Part shown: piece after piece, positions 1 to 10,146 of the stretch
How positions within the stretch are numbered: the first letter of the stretch is position 1
Layout: each line of letters begins with the position of its first letter
Assembly: GCF_009857475.1 (NCBI RefSeq)
Contig: NZ_WWCJ01000013.1
Coordinates: 62,001-126,000, forward strand
DNA: 64,000 nt
Reading direction: 5' to 3'
Source: Pseudoduganella guangdongensis
Lineage (GTDB): Bacteria; Pseudomonadota; Gammaproteobacteria; Burkholderiales; Burkholderiaceae_D
The notes under the pieces: model-generated
What the model was told of the DNA's origin: nothing
The model's database searches: none
The model's input: only the letters and a program-made list of their open reading frames with translations
Program-made: the position numbers and the translations under genes

Positions 1-314
1 AAGCGCTGCACGGCTTCGTCCAGGCGTCGCTCGCGCTCTTCCGGCGCCAGTACCTGGCGCGGCGGCGCCACGAACAGACCCAGGCCGGCGCGCGCATCGA
101 GCCAGCCTTCCGCCGTTAGCTCGTTATAGGCTTTCGCCACAGTGTTGGGGTTGATGGTGAGCTGCTGCGCCAGCCCGCGCACGCTGGGCAGGGCGGCGCC
201 CACCGGCAATTCGCCGCTGGCGACCAGGCGGCGCACGCCATCCACGATCTGGCGTGTGATCGGGCGCGGGTCGCCCGGGGTGATTTGCAGCATCAAAGGG
301 GTTCGGCGGCTCAT
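1..314 (-). CDS. GntR-family transcriptional regulator, C-terminus cut by the window edge
   Basis: The protein starts MSRRTPLMLQITPGDPRP and carries a GntR winged helix-turn-helix: the segment around ASGELPVGAALPSVRGLAQ, then NPNTVAKAYNELTAEGWL, is the classic GntR DNA-binding pattern. The tail (LFVAPPRQVLAPEERERR) matches the short YtrA subfamily, about 120 residues with only a brief dimerisation tail, so perhaps 15-25 residues are missing. YtrA regulators usually sit first in an operon with an ABC transporter, which would lie to the left of the window. A perfect inverted repeat 12 bp upstream of the start (326-350) is the likely autoregulatory operator. Subfamily is inferred; the GntR call is firm. 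Confidence 0.88.
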   Translation of the reverse strand, partial: MSRRTPLMLQITPGDPRPITRQIVDGVRRLVASGELPVGAALPSVRGLAQQLTINPNTVAKAYNELTAEGWLDARAGLGLFVAPPRQVLAPEERERRLDEAVQR

Positions 315-325
315 TGGGTTACTCC

Positions 326-350
326 ACTGTACTAGTACGGATAGTACAGT
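326..350. promoter_or_regulatory. Operator-like dyad upstream of the GntR gene
   Basis: ACTGTACTA (326-334) and TAGTACAGT (342-350) are perfect 9-bp inverted repeats separated by 7 bp. The dyad lies just upstream of the minus-strand GntR start at 314, where an autoregulator would bind. GntR-family operators are typically symmetric and often contain GTAC-like cores. Binding by this regulator is inferred from position. Confidence 0.65.
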
Positions 351-417
351 ACCCCGATTCCGGGGCGTCGTCAACTACTTGAACGAAGATTGCCAAGACG
401 AAAGCGCGCATTTTCTG

Positions 418-1910
<1,493 letters not shown>

Positions 1911-1921
1911 GTAACCCGCAA

Positions 1922-1954
1922 AGCGGCGACCACGGGTCGCCGCTATTTTTTTTT
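1922..1954 (+). terminator. Intrinsic terminator between guaB and guaA
   Basis: AGCGGCGACC (1922-1931) pairs perfectly with GGTCGCCGCT (1935-1944) around a 3-nt loop, followed by A and a run of nine T. The T run ends only 10 nt before the guaA start, so guaA must rely on read-through or on a promoter inside guaB. Confidence 0.9.
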
Positions 1955-1963
1955 GCCCCCGCT

Positions 1964-3565
1964 ATGCACTCAAAAATCCTCATCCTTGATTTCGGTTCCC
2001 AGGTGACCCAGCTGATCGCACGCCGCGTGCGCGATGCGGGCGTGTTCTCCGAGGTGTACCCATACGACGTAGACGACGCATTCATTCGCAGCTACGGCGC
2101 ATCGGGCATCATCCTGTCCGGTTCCCACAACTCCACGCTGGAAGGCGATTCCCCGCGCGCGCCGCAGGCCGTGTTCGAAGCCGGCGTGCCGGTGCTGGGC
2201 ATCTGCTACGGCATGCAAACCATGGCTGCGCAGCTGGGCGGCAAAGTCGAAAACGGCCTGGTACGTGAATTCGGCTACGCCGAAGTGCGCGCCCGCAACC
2301 ACACCGCGCTGCTGAACGGCATCAACGACTTCGTCACCGACGAAGGCCACGGCATGCTGAAGGTCTGGATGAGCCACGGCGACAAGGTGCTGGACATGCC
2401 GCCCGGCTTCAAGCTGATGGCGTCCACCGACTCCTGCCCGATCGCCGGCATGGCCGACGAAGAGCGCAAGTTCTACGCCGTGCAATGGCACCCGGAAGTG
2501 ACCCACACCGTGCAGGGCAAGGCCATGCTGAGCCGCTTTGTGCACGAGATCTGCGGCGCCAAGGCCGACTGGAATATGCCGGACTACATCTCCGAAGCCG
2601 TGGAAAAGATCCGCGCGCAAGTCGGCACCGATGAAGTGATCCTGGGCCTGTCCGGCGGTGTGGATTCCTCCGTTGCCGCGGCCCTGATCCACCGCGCCAT
2701 CGGCGACCAGCTGACCTGCGTCTTCGTCGACCACGGCCTGCTGCGCCTGAACGAAGGCAAGATGGTGATGGACATGTTCTCCAAGAACCTGGGCGTGAAG
2801 GTAATCCAGGTCGATGCGACCGAACAGTTCATGGGCCACCTGGCCGGGGTCACCGACCCGGAGCAGAAGCGCAAGATCATCGGCCGCGAGTTCGTGGAAG
2901 TGTTCCAGGCCGAATCTGGCAAGCTGGTGAACGCCAAGTGGCTGGCGCAAGGCACCATTTACCCGGACGTCATCGAGTCCGCTGGCAAAGGCAAGAAAGG
3001 CCAGACCATCAAGTCGCACCACAACGTGGGCGGCCTGCCGGAAACCATGAAGCTGCAGCTGCTGGAGCCGCTGCGTGAGTTGTTCAAGGACGAAGTGCGC
3101 AAGCTGGGCGTGGCCCTGGGCCTGCCGCATGAGATGGTGTACCGCCATCCATTCCCGGGCCCGGGCCTGGGCGTGCGCATCCTGGGCGAAGTGAAGAAGG
3201 AATACGCCGACCTGCTGCGCCGCGCCGACGCCATCTTCATCGAAGAACTGCGCAACACCCCGTACGAAGGCGCCGCTATGCCGGGCGAAGAAGCACCGAA
3301 GAACTGGTACGACGCAACGTCCCAGGCCTTCGCCGTGTTCCTGCCGGTGAAATCGGTTGGCGTGATGGGCGATGGCCGCACCTACGACTACGTCGTGGCC
3401 CTGCGCGCCGTGCAGACCCAGGACTTCATGACCGCGCACTGGGCGCATCTGCCGCACACATTGCTGGGCAAGGTCTCCAACCGCATCATCAATGAAGTGC
3501 GTGGTCTGAACCGCGTGGTGTACGACATCAGCGGCAAACCGCCTGCGACCATCGAGTGGGAGTGA
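1964..3565 (+). CDS. guaA: GMP synthase (glutamine-hydrolysing)
   Basis: GuaA converts XMP to GMP using ATP and glutamine. Residues 1-200 are the class I glutamine amidotransferase domain, with nucleophile Cys81 in GICYGMQ and the His/Glu pair in QWHPEVTHT. Residues from about 205 form the ATP pyrophosphatase domain with the P-loop SGGVDSS at about 230, then the GMP synthase dimerisation domain ending KPPATIEWE. The start [13 protein letters not shown] at 1964 fits the family N-terminus, giving 533 residues; an upstream in-frame extension is not family-like. There is no evident Shine-Dalgarno because the preceding bases are the T run of the terminator. The 3' end is a known island insertion site in other genomes, and accessory DNA begins just downstream. 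Confidence 0.97.
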   Translation: MHSKILILDFGSQVTQLIARRVRDAGVFSEVYPYDVDDAFIRSYGASGIILSGSHNSTLEGDSPRAPQAVFEAGVPVLGICYGMQTMAAQLGGKVENGLVREFGYAEVRARNHTALLNGINDFVTDEGHGMLKVWMSHGDKVLDMPPGFKLMASTDSCPIAGMADEERKFYAVQWHPEVTHTVQGKAMLSRFVHEICGAKADWNMPDYISEAVEKIRAQVGTDEVILGLSGGVDSSVAAALIHRAIGDQLTCVFVDHGLLRLNEGKMVMDMFSKNLGVKVIQVDATEQFMGHLAGVTDPEQKRKIIGREFVEVFQAESGKLVNAKWLAQGTIYPDVIESAGKGKKGQTIKSHHNVGGLPETMKLQLLEPLRELFKDEVRKLGVALGLPHEMVYRHPFPGPGLGVRILGEVKKEYADLLRRADAIFIEELRNTPYEGAAMPGEEAPKNWYDATSQAFAVFLPVKSVGVMGDGRTYDYVVALRAVQTQDFMTAHWAHLPHTLLGKVSNRIINEVRGLNRVVYDISGKPPATIEWE

Positions 3566-3613
3566 ATTCTTAAAATACTAATATTGTATTTTGATTCACT
3601 TTTCATAGTTAAG

Positions 3614-3641
3614 GCCCTGTTTTTACAGGGCTTTTTCTTTT
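3614..3641 (+). terminator. Intrinsic terminator after guaA
   Basis: GCCCTGT (3614-3620) and ACAGGGC (3625-3631) form a 7-bp stem with a TTTT loop, followed by a T-rich tail (TTTTTCTTTT). It lies about 50 bp after the guaA stop. Confidence 0.9.
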
Positions 3642-3851
3642 AACTCTTCGTTCGCAAGCCACCAGCTTTTCGTCGTAGTTCATAATTCGAAAACAATTAT
3701 AGTCGACGATTGACGTACTAATTTTGGGGTACGGTCAAGTAACAGTGGACTCCAGTTCGGGGCCGTACTAAATTGGGGAGCAGGTCAGGATGGAAGCGCG
3801 GCCCCTGGGGAATCTAGCCCCCAGTGGCAGCATTTTGAGTAGCTGGAATGC
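3642..3851. other. Gene-free junction between guaA and the accessory island
   Basis: About 210 bp without a convincing gene, visibly richer in A+T than guaA. It holds a spaced inverted repeat (GTACGG near 3732, CCGTAC near 3764) and a hairpin built from CTGGGG and CCCCAG near 3806-3832. The second lies just past the stop of the minus-strand gene that ends at 3852 and could act as its terminator. No integrase gene is visible next to guaA. Confidence 0.4.
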
Positions 3852-4988
3852 TCAATAAACTGTATTGGCAGTCATGTTGCCCCACAGTATTTTTCGATCC
3901 AACTTTTTGCCCTGGTAGATAACCTCACCAAATGTGTCGTCAACGACTCGCCGAACTCCTTCGCCTTCGTAGATGTGGACGTGGATACCAAGGGCCTGAG
4001 GTCTGTCTGCAGTCCAAAGCACAGCCGGTGTTGATGACCAAATATCAAAATGGTGACCCGGATAGTCATCAAGATTTAATTGCGTCTCAGGTTTGATATA
4101 AGTATTGCTATTGTTGAATTGATCATGAAGCGGCTTCAGTGGCGTCGAGACAATCTTTTCTTCGCTCCAAACGCTATCATTTCCGCAGTTGCCGCAAAAA
4201 TGCTTAGCGTGGGGGGTTCTGGCAAAACTCCCAAGGTCGAGATGTGGATACTTACATTTCTTGCATGTTACGCAGTGCGTAGGGTTGCCCATTTCTAAAG
4301 AACGTACGAACTCAAATGCAGCCGGTGGAGTGACTTGAATCAAGGTGATGTCAGTGCTGGCAAATAGTCCCGTATTTTGATTGTAGGAGCAGACAATCGC
4401 GTCAAAGTCTCTGTCTAAGATTTTCTTGTCGCTACCCGAAAATCTCTTATGTACATGAATTCTCGGCGAACGCTTGGCGATTGGGCGGCTCGATAGTGCA
4501 GGTGGCAACGAACACCAAATACCAATTTCCTCGTAGTCGTTAAAGCTGACCTCCAGCGGGTCTACCACGTAGCTCATCTTCATCGAGTGATTACTGCACC
4601 GAACCTCACCTGATTCTGGCAGGGCCGCCAGGTCAGCATTTGTTCCCCAGTGAAGTTGATGTGTCTTGCAATACCAGCGCCTAGCGCCGTTACGGAATTT
4701 TCCACACGGTACTACATGGCATGGGAGAATCGCATCATCACCAGCTTTCCCTTCAAAATGCCCAAATACCTCTTCAGAACTGACAGCGATATTTCCGATC
4801 GTTCGTCCTGGAGCCCAGCAGACCGCTGACGCTGCAGAGTAGTCTTCATGTTCAAACTGAACGTCTTCTTCATCGCCATGCTTACGAATAAACTCCTTCC
4901 GAGCCATGCCAGTGCCGAGGTTGGACCATTCGCATTCCCATACCTCGACACGACCGGTTTCCCTATTGAGCTTGCGCGAGTAAAACAT
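3852..4988 (-). CDS. Uncharacterised protein with a zinc-ribbon-like cysteine cluster
   Basis: A 378-residue protein I cannot assign to a family. It has a C-terminal cysteine block, CVTCKKC followed by HAKHFCGNCG, spaced like a zinc ribbon (CxxCxxC, then HxxxxCxxC). Further Cys/His residues lie earlier (HVVPCGKF, WYCKTHQLHWG, VRCSNHS) and may form a second metal site. There is no signal peptide or membrane segment. The DNA is noticeably more A+T-rich than the housekeeping genes, as expected of acquired DNA. The start (MFYSRKLNRETGRV) has only a weak ribosome site. The 109-residue gene at 5080-5409 lies 91 bp upstream on the same strand, so the two may be co-transcribed. It could be an island-encoded defence or regulatory protein, but nothing in the sequence proves a function. 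Confidence 0.72.
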   Translation of the reverse strand: MFYSRKLNRETGRVEVWECEWSNLGTGMARKEFIRKHGDEEDVQFEHEDYSAASAVCWAPGRTIGNIAVSSEEVFGHFEGKAGDDAILPCHVVPCGKFRNGARRWYCKTHQLHWGTNADLAALPESGEVRCSNHSMKMSYVVDPLEVSFNDYEEIGIWCSLPPALSSRPIAKRSPRIHVHKRFSGSDKKILDRDFDAIVCSYNQNTGLFASTDITLIQVTPPAAFEFVRSLEMGNPTHCVTCKKCKYPHLDLGSFARTPHAKHFCGNCGNDSVWSEEKIVSTPLKPLHDQFNNSNTYIKPETQLNLDDYPGHHFDIWSSTPAVLWTADRPQALGIHVHIYEGEGVRRVVDDTFGEVIYQGKKLDRKILWGNMTANTVY

Positions 4989-5079
4989 TTATCAAATTCC
5001 AAAAAATGGTGAGGGGACTAGTAGCAAGTCCCACAAGAAAAGTCTTATATAGAGCCGAACTTATGTGGCGAACTCCGAA

Positions 5080-5409
5080 TCACGTATGGTCGGCGCGGAA
5101 CGTTTCCATCGCGGTTGCCAAGAATTTCGCCTCGTCCGGTCGCAGCACGCATCGATTAAGATCGACAGTGACAGTGAAAGCGTTGAATTTCTCGTCATAT
5201 TGTGCTGCTACGTTGTGGCCGGCAAAGAACTGAGCGTAGTCGTCGATAACGGATTCATGGAGGCGTTGGCGGCCAGTCCCGGCTTTCAATTCGCCCGCCG
5301 TGATGCGAAAGGTGTAGACCATATCGCCAGAGTGGGCCACTCGGTTTATCGATGAGTTGATGAAAGAGGAAAAGGCGTCTTCCAGGTAATTCAGGTCTTG
5401 TGTCTGCAT
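5080..5409 (-). CDS. Small uncharacterised protein
   Basis: A 109-residue acidic, soluble-looking protein, MQTQDLNYLEDAFSSFI to the end METFRADHT, with no recognised domain. The ATG at 5409 is supported by GGAG eight bases upstream. It precedes the zinc-ribbon gene on the same strand and is separated from the divergent serine recombinase gene by a 255-bp region containing two strong dyads. It is probably a real gene because of its start context and composition, but its role is unknown. Confidence 0.6.
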   Translation of the reverse strand: MQTQDLNYLEDAFSSFINSSINRVAHSGDMVYTFRITAGELKAGTGRQRLHESVIDDYAQFFAGHNVAAQYDEKFNAFTVTVDLNRCVLRPDEAKFLATAMETFRADHT

Positions 5410-5553
5410 GGCGGTGACTCCAGGTGAGGTCTAAGCATCTTGTAAGAGGACTGTATCACATCTGTAAGATATTTTCAAAGGGGCTGTAGCAGTGCTGGAA
5501 AGCCCCCTGTCTGATCAAAGTACGCATGATTGGCTAAGGTTGAGCTTGAAAGT

Positions 5554-5579
5554 GTTCATAAAACGGTCGTTTTCTGAAC
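5554..5579. other. 26-bp dyad resembling a serine-recombinase crossover site
   Basis: GTTCATAAAACG (5554-5565) and CGTTTTCTGAAC (5568-5579) are inverted repeats with one mismatch, around a central GT dinucleotide. A 26-bp imperfect palindrome with a 2-bp core is the geometry of crossover sites used by serine invertases and resolvases. It lies 86 bp upstream of a serine recombinase gene. It could also be an operator; the recombination role is inferred. Confidence 0.5.
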
Positions 5580-5600
5580 ATGGGCAACATGCATGCTGAA

Positions 5601-5619
5601 TGGCCGCTAGAAGCGGCCA
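5601..5619. repeat. Perfect hairpin upstream of the recombinase gene
   Basis: TGGCCGCT (5601-5608) and AGCGGCCA (5612-5619) are perfect 8-bp arms around AGA. No T run follows, so it is more likely a protein-binding dyad or part of a recombination site than a terminator. Confidence 0.5.
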
Positions 5620-5664
5620 ATGTGTTAAAATTCCCATCTATTTTTCAACGTCCGGTAACTGTTA

Positions 5665-6285
5665 ATGAATCAACGGATCGGCTATGCCTGCGTTTCGACA
5701 GATGACCAGAACTTGGATCTGCAGCGCGACGCACTGCGCCTAGCGGGGGTTAGTTCCATCTATGAAGAAGCTGAGGGCGGGAAGACGGCTGTTCGACTGG
5801 AGCTTGACCACTGCCTGAAGGCGTTGCGAACAGGTGACACCCTTGTGGTGTGGAGGCTAGATAGGCTCGGACGCAGCCTGGCGGACCTTGTGCACATCGT
5901 TGCTGGCTTAGAGGAAAAAGGGATTGGCTTCGAGAGCATCACCGAGAAGATCGAAACCACTAGCGCGGCCGGGAAGCTGGTCTTTCATGTGTTCGCGGCG
6001 CTGGCAGAGTTCGAGCGCAACCTGATTCGGGAGCGGACACGGGCTGGTCTTGTCGCGGCACGAGCACGTGGTCGCTCTGGAGGGCGCAAGCCGAAGCTGG
6101 ATGCGCGACAAATTAGGGAGATCAAGCGCTTGATGTCTGACCCGGCTATCCCAGTCGGCCAGATCGCCGAGCGATACAAGGTCTCGCGGACAACCATTTA
6201 CAAGGTGGCCCCCCGCAGTGCTGTGCCAGCTAGTGAGCCACAGCCCAAGATCGCGGAACCGTCAGCATATGAGGAGGATCAATGA
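5665..6285 (+). CDS. Serine recombinase of the resolvase/invertase family, catalytic arginine replaced
   Basis: A 206-residue small serine recombinase. The catalytic domain opens RIGYACVSTDDQNLDLQ with nucleophile Ser11, keeps VWRLDRLGRS (the two active-site arginines) and AEFERNLIRERT (long E helix), and ends in a helix-turn-helix near residues 150-180 (QIAERYKVSRTTIYKV). Family members have Arg two residues before the serine (YARVS); here it is Cys9 (YACVS), a single-base change from CGC to TGC that should weaken catalysis. The C-terminal 25 residues extend past the usual end. Its TGA overlaps the ATG of the next gene (ATGA), so translation is coupled to the ATPase gene. It may act as the island's recombinase or only as a DNA-binding regulator. 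Confidence 0.93.
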   Translation: MNQRIGYACVSTDDQNLDLQRDALRLAGVSSIYEEAEGGKTAVRLELDHCLKALRTGDTLVVWRLDRLGRSLADLVHIVAGLEEKGIGFESITEKIETTSAAGKLVFHVFAALAEFERNLIRERTRAGLVAARARGRSGGRKPKLDARQIREIKRLMSDPAIPVGQIAERYKVSRTTIYKVAPRSAVPASEPQPKIAEPSAYEEDQ

Positions 6286-8951
6286 TGGCAAGTCTGGCGC
6301 CAAAGCAGTCAGGGACTCAATCCGTTGTCTTCACAGAAGGAGCACAGTGGGTACGCACAGACTTTCACCTTCACACCCGCGCAGACCGCGAATTTAAGTA
6401 TTCGGGCGATGACAACTTTTACAACAGCAACTATGTAGATGCGTTGGAGAAAGCGAACATTCGACTTGGCGTCATCACTAATCACAATAAGTTTGACCTC
6501 GACGAGTTCAAAGCACTGCGCAAGACGGCCCATAAGAAAGGTATTGCGATGCTGCCAGGCGTCGAGTTGTCGGTCAACGATGGGGCCAATGGCATCCACA
6601 CACTTGTCGTTTTCTCGGACGCATGGATTAATGAACACGACTACATCAATCCTTTCCTGACCAGCGCATTCGAAGGTAAGACTCCCGCACAGTACGAACA
6701 GGAAAATGGCCGCACGTCGTGGTCTCTTCTGGAGACGATCAAGAAGCTCGAAAGCTATCACCGGGATTTTTTCCTGGTCTTTGCTCATGTCGAGGCACCT
6801 AGTGGTTTGTGGGCCGAGTTGGATGGAGGCCGACTGACCGAGTTGGGACAGAACGAGTTCTTCCGACGTAGAACCCTCGGCTTCCAAAAAGTCCGCACCC
6901 ACGATGGAGCGGGCAAAGATAAACCCTGCCGCACCAAGATTCAAAGCTGGCTGCAGAGCTGGTATCCCGCTGAACTGGAAGGCAGTGACCCCAAGTGCGT
7001 CGATGAAATCGGCAAGGGCAAAACCAGTTACCTCAAGTTGGGCGAGCTGTCCTTCGAGGCGGTCAAGTTTGCCTTGAGCGATCCCGCTGGGCGAGTAGCC
7101 ATGGAGCCGCCCAAGCATCAGGCTTCGCACGTCCGCAGCATCCACTTCGACGGCGGCATCCTCGACGGGCAGACGCTGCATTTCTCTTCCGAGCTGAACG
7201 CACTGATCGGCATCCGGGGGAGCGGAAAGTCATCCATCTTGGAGGCAGTGCGGTACGCCCTCGATATTCCAAGGGGCGAGAAAGCGCAGGACACGAAATA
7301 CAAGGATGAGTTGATTCGCCACACCTTAGGTAGTGGCGGCAAGGTGACGCTGACGGCCTCCGATGTGTACGGGCAGGAGTTCACCGTTTCCCGCATCTTC
7401 CGCGAAGCGCCGAATGTCTACTTGGGCGGAAAATTGCAGCCGGGCGTGTCGATCCGGGAGACCGTACTGCGTCGTCCGATCTACTTTGGCCAGAAGGACC
7501 TCTCTAGCACAGGCGAAGGGTTCGAGACTGATCTGGTGGAAAAGCTGGTTGGCGAGAAACTTCGTGTGCAGCGTGACGAAATCGATGCCCAACGCCAGCG
7601 TGTACGCGACGCTGCTCAGCGCTGGCTCAAGCTGAGCAATACGGCCGAGCAGAAGCGCGACTTCGAGACTCAACTTAACGATGCCAACTTCCGTCTGACC
7701 AAGTTCGCGGAGCACGGCATCGCCGACAAGCTTCAAAAGCGCCTCGGTTTCCAGCAGGACGCTACTGCGCTGGCTCGCATGAAGGAACGGGCGGACGACT
7801 TCATCCGCGCGTTGGGGCAACTGATAGCCGAACACGAAGACGAGTTGCGCAATGCCACGAGCTACACCTCCAAGCAGAACCCGGATTTCTTCGCGGCGTA
7901 CTACGCCGAGTTCGCCAACCTCGTTGCAAAGGTCGATCAGCTCAAGCAGATTGAGAAGGACGCGCGCGCCGTTGTGGGGCGCCTCAAGGCCAAACAGGGC
8001 GAATTTGAAGGTGCAAGCAGGAGCCTTCAGGAAGAGTTTGCCCAGGTCGAGCGGCAATTAGCCCAGGAACTCAAGCAAACTGGCATGACGGCCATCCAAC
8101 CAGACGACTTCCTGGCCCAGCAGCAACGTAAGACTAAGGCGGAGCAAATGCTGGAGGCGTTGGCCAAGCAGGAATCACAGCAGACAAATATCCGCGACGC
8201 GCTAATCGCGGAGATCGACAAGCTCAACGAACTTTGGCTGCGCGAATTTAACACCATCAAGGTGGAGCTGGATCGCGTGAACGCTGGCCACACCGCTTTG
8301 CAGATCGAAGCTGACTTCAAGGGCGACAAGGAAGCCGCCATTAGCTTCATGCAGCAGCTCTTCAAGGGAAGCAACATCCGCGAGACCACGCTGCGCGCAG
8401 TGATGGAGGACTATGCCGACTTCGGCGGCCTCCTGCGTGCCCTGCCGGGCGCTTTGGCCAAGGCTGGCAGCACCCCCGAGGTCTTCGAGAAGACCTTCAT
8501 GCAGAACCTGACCGAGTTCGTCACCTGGCAGGTTCCCAGCCGTTTCGTCATACGGTATCGCGGGAAGGAGCTGAAGCATCACTCACTAGGGCAGCGAGCT
8601 TCTGCGCTGCTGTTGTACGTGCTCAGCCAACGGCAGAACGACGTAATCATCATCGATCAGCCAGAAGACGATCTGGACAACCAGACTATCTACGACGACG
8701 TGATCAAGCTGCTGCGTGAGATGAAGCCTCACGCCCAGTTCATCTTCGCTACCCACAACGCCAATTTCCCGGTGCTGGGTGACGCGGAGCAGGTGCACGC
8801 CTGCGAGTACCAGGATGAAAGGGTCAACGTGGAAAGTGGCAGTATCGACGCCCGCCCGGTACAGCGCGCCATTATCAACATCATGGAAGGAGGCCAGGAG
8901 GCCTTCAACCGTCGCAAAGAGGTGTACAACCTATGGAAACCACAGAGCTGA
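6282..8951 (+). CDS. PHP-domain / SMC-like ATPase of the TrlF type
   Basis: An 889-residue two-part protein. Residues about 20-130 are a PHP-type metal-dependent phosphoesterase domain: HLH at 29-31, NHN near 66, and PGVELS near 91. From about residue 290 follows an ABC/SMC-like ATPase: Walker A GIRGSGKSS at 310-318, a long charged coiled-coil section (about 415-690), signature-like SLGQRAS near 768, Walker B IIIDQPEDDLDN near 788, and an H-loop FATHN near 823. This order matches the TrlF family of AAA-like ATPases. Such nuclease-plus-SMC ATPases commonly occur in defence loci, where the ATPase senses DNA and the N-terminal domain acts on nucleic acid or nucleotides; that role is inferred. 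It overlaps the recombinase stop by 4 nt and the next gene by 19 nt, so this is one operon. Confidence 0.85.
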   Translation: MMASLAPKQSGTQSVVFTEGAQWVRTDFHLHTRADREFKYSGDDNFYNSNYVDALEKANIRLGVITNHNKFDLDEFKALRKTAHKKGIAMLPGVELSVNDGANGIHTLVVFSDAWINEHDYINPFLTSAFEGKTPAQYEQENGRTSWSLLETIKKLESYHRDFFLVFAHVEAPSGLWAELDGGRLTELGQNEFFRRRTLGFQKVRTHDGAGKDKPCRTKIQSWLQSWYPAELEGSDPKCVDEIGKGKTSYLKLGELSFEAVKFALSDPAGRVAMEPPKHQASHVRSIHFDGGILDGQTLHFSSELNALIGIRGSGKSSILEAVRYALDIPRGEKAQDTKYKDELIRHTLGSGGKVTLTASDVYGQEFTVSRIFREAPNVYLGGKLQPGVSIRETVLRRPIYFGQKDLSSTGEGFETDLVEKLVGEKLRVQRDEIDAQRQRVRDAAQRWLKLSNTAEQKRDFETQLNDANFRLTKFAEHGIADKLQKRLGFQQDATALARMKERADDFIRALGQLIAEHEDELRNATSYTSKQNPDFFAAYYAEFANLVAKVDQLKQIEKDARAVVGRLKAKQGEFEGASRSLQEEFAQVERQLAQELKQTGMTAIQPDDFLAQQQRKTKAEQMLEALAKQESQQTNIRDALIAEIDKLNELWLREFNTIKVELDRVNAGHTALQIEADFKGDKEAAISFMQQLFKGSNIRETTLRAVMEDYADFGGLLRALPGALAKAGSTPEVFEKTFMQNLTEFVTWQVPSRFVIRYRGKELKHHSLGQRASALLLYVLSQRQNDVIIIDQPEDDLDNQTIYDDVIKLLREMKPHAQFIFATHNANFPVLGDAEQVHACEYQDERVNVESGSIDARPVQRAIINIMEGGQEAFNRRKEVYNLWKPQS

Positions 8952-10102
8952 TCGACCTGCTCAGCCGGGGCGAGGACAGCCGGCAGCAGTTCAAGGCAGA
9001 CATGACCAATGCGGATGCCTTGGCTGCAGAGATCGTGGCCTTCTGTAACACGGCTGGCGGGCGCATCTTCATTGGTGTGAACGACGACAGTACGGTGCGG
9101 GGTTTGTCCGGAGCCGATGTCGCCCGTCTCAACCAACTCATCGCCAACGCGGCCTCACAGGTTGTGCGTCCCGCCGTAAACCCGCTCACCGAAAACGTGC
9201 CACATCCAAATGGCACAGTAATGGTTGTCTCCATTCCAGAGGGTGTCAACAAGCCCTACATGGACAAAAACGGCACCATCTGGGTGAAGAATGGTTCAGA
9301 CAAGCGCCGCGCAACGTCGCGCGAGGAACTGCAGCGGCTTTTCCAGCAGGCGGGGTTGGTGCACGCCGATGAAACGCCCGTGGCGGGCTTGAGTGCGGGC
9401 GATGTTGATATGTCCTATTTTGAAGGGTTCTTCGAGCAACAATTCGGCGAGCCGCTCGCCCAACATAACCAGCCGTTGCCGCAGTTGCTGAACAACATGA
9501 ACCTGATGAACCAGGGACTGCTCAACGTAGCTGGCAGCCTGCTATTCGCGAGGGCACCGCAGTACGCGCTACCTGCTTTCATTGTCAAGGCTGTCGCCTT
9601 TGTCGGCACGCAGATCGAGGACGAACGCTACATCGACAGCCGCGACATTACCGGCAAGCTAGCCGATGTCTTCCAGCAGACACTGGGCTTCATCATTGCC
9701 AACACTCGCGCCGCGCAGGGCGAGCAAGGATTCAACTCCCCGGGCCTGCCTGAGATTCCACGTATTGTCTGGGAAGAGCTGGTCGCCAACGCCCTCGTTC
9801 ACCGCGACTACTTCATCAGCGCGCCGGTACGCGTCCTGGTCTTTGCGGATCGTGTAGAGATCATCAGCCCCGGTCATTTGCCTAACAACCTGACCATCGA
9901 GAACATCAAAGCTGGCAACTCCAACATGCGTAATCCCATCCTTGCCTCTTTCGCGGCAAAGCTCCTTCCTTATCGCGGTCTAGGCAGCGGCCTATTGCGC
10001 GTGCTTCGAGCCTGGCCGCAGGTCGAACTCATCGATGATCGTGGCGGTAACCTTTTCAAGGCCATCGTGCAGCGGCCCAATGCGCCGGGGGCGGCGGGAT
10101 AG
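8933..10102 (+). CDS. AlbA_2 / HATPase_c_4 ATP-binding protein
   Basis: A 389-residue protein. Residues about 8-135 form an AlbA_2 (Schlafen AlbA) domain: ESRQ-like EDSRQQFK, then EIVAFCNTAGGRIFIGVNDD. Residues about 270-385 resemble a GHKL-type ATPase (HATPase_c_4) with EELVANALVHRDY and IISPGHLP. Such proteins are often annotated as RNA-binding or transcriptional regulators and recur in phage-defence neighbourhoods. The start overlaps the preceding ATPase gene by 19 nt and the NACHT gene follows after 44 nt, so it belongs to the same transcription unit. It may sense nucleic acid or regulate the effector; no direct evidence separates these. Confidence 0.85.
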   Translation: METTELIDLLSRGEDSRQQFKADMTNADALAAEIVAFCNTAGGRIFIGVNDDSTVRGLSGADVARLNQLIANAASQVVRPAVNPLTENVPHPNGTVMVVSIPEGVNKPYMDKNGTIWVKNGSDKRRATSREELQRLFQQAGLVHADETPVAGLSAGDVDMSYFEGFFEQQFGEPLAQHNQPLPQLLNNMNLMNQGLLNVAGSLLFARAPQYALPAFIVKAVAFVGTQIEDERYIDSRDITGKLADVFQQTLGFIIANTRAAQGEQGFNSPGLPEIPRIVWEELVANALVHRDYFISAPVRVLVFADRVEIISPGHLPNNLTIENIKAGNSNMRNPILASFAAKLLPYRGLGSGLLRVLRAWPQVELIDDRGGNLFKAIVQRPNAPGAAG

Positions 10103-10146
10103 ACAGCAGCTAGCTGGTAGAACGAGATGAAGTGATAGGTGGGGGA

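Noticed and set aside
1970-3457. Long minus-strand open frame opposite guaA
   Set aside because: Same artefact; guaA is intact on the plus strand.
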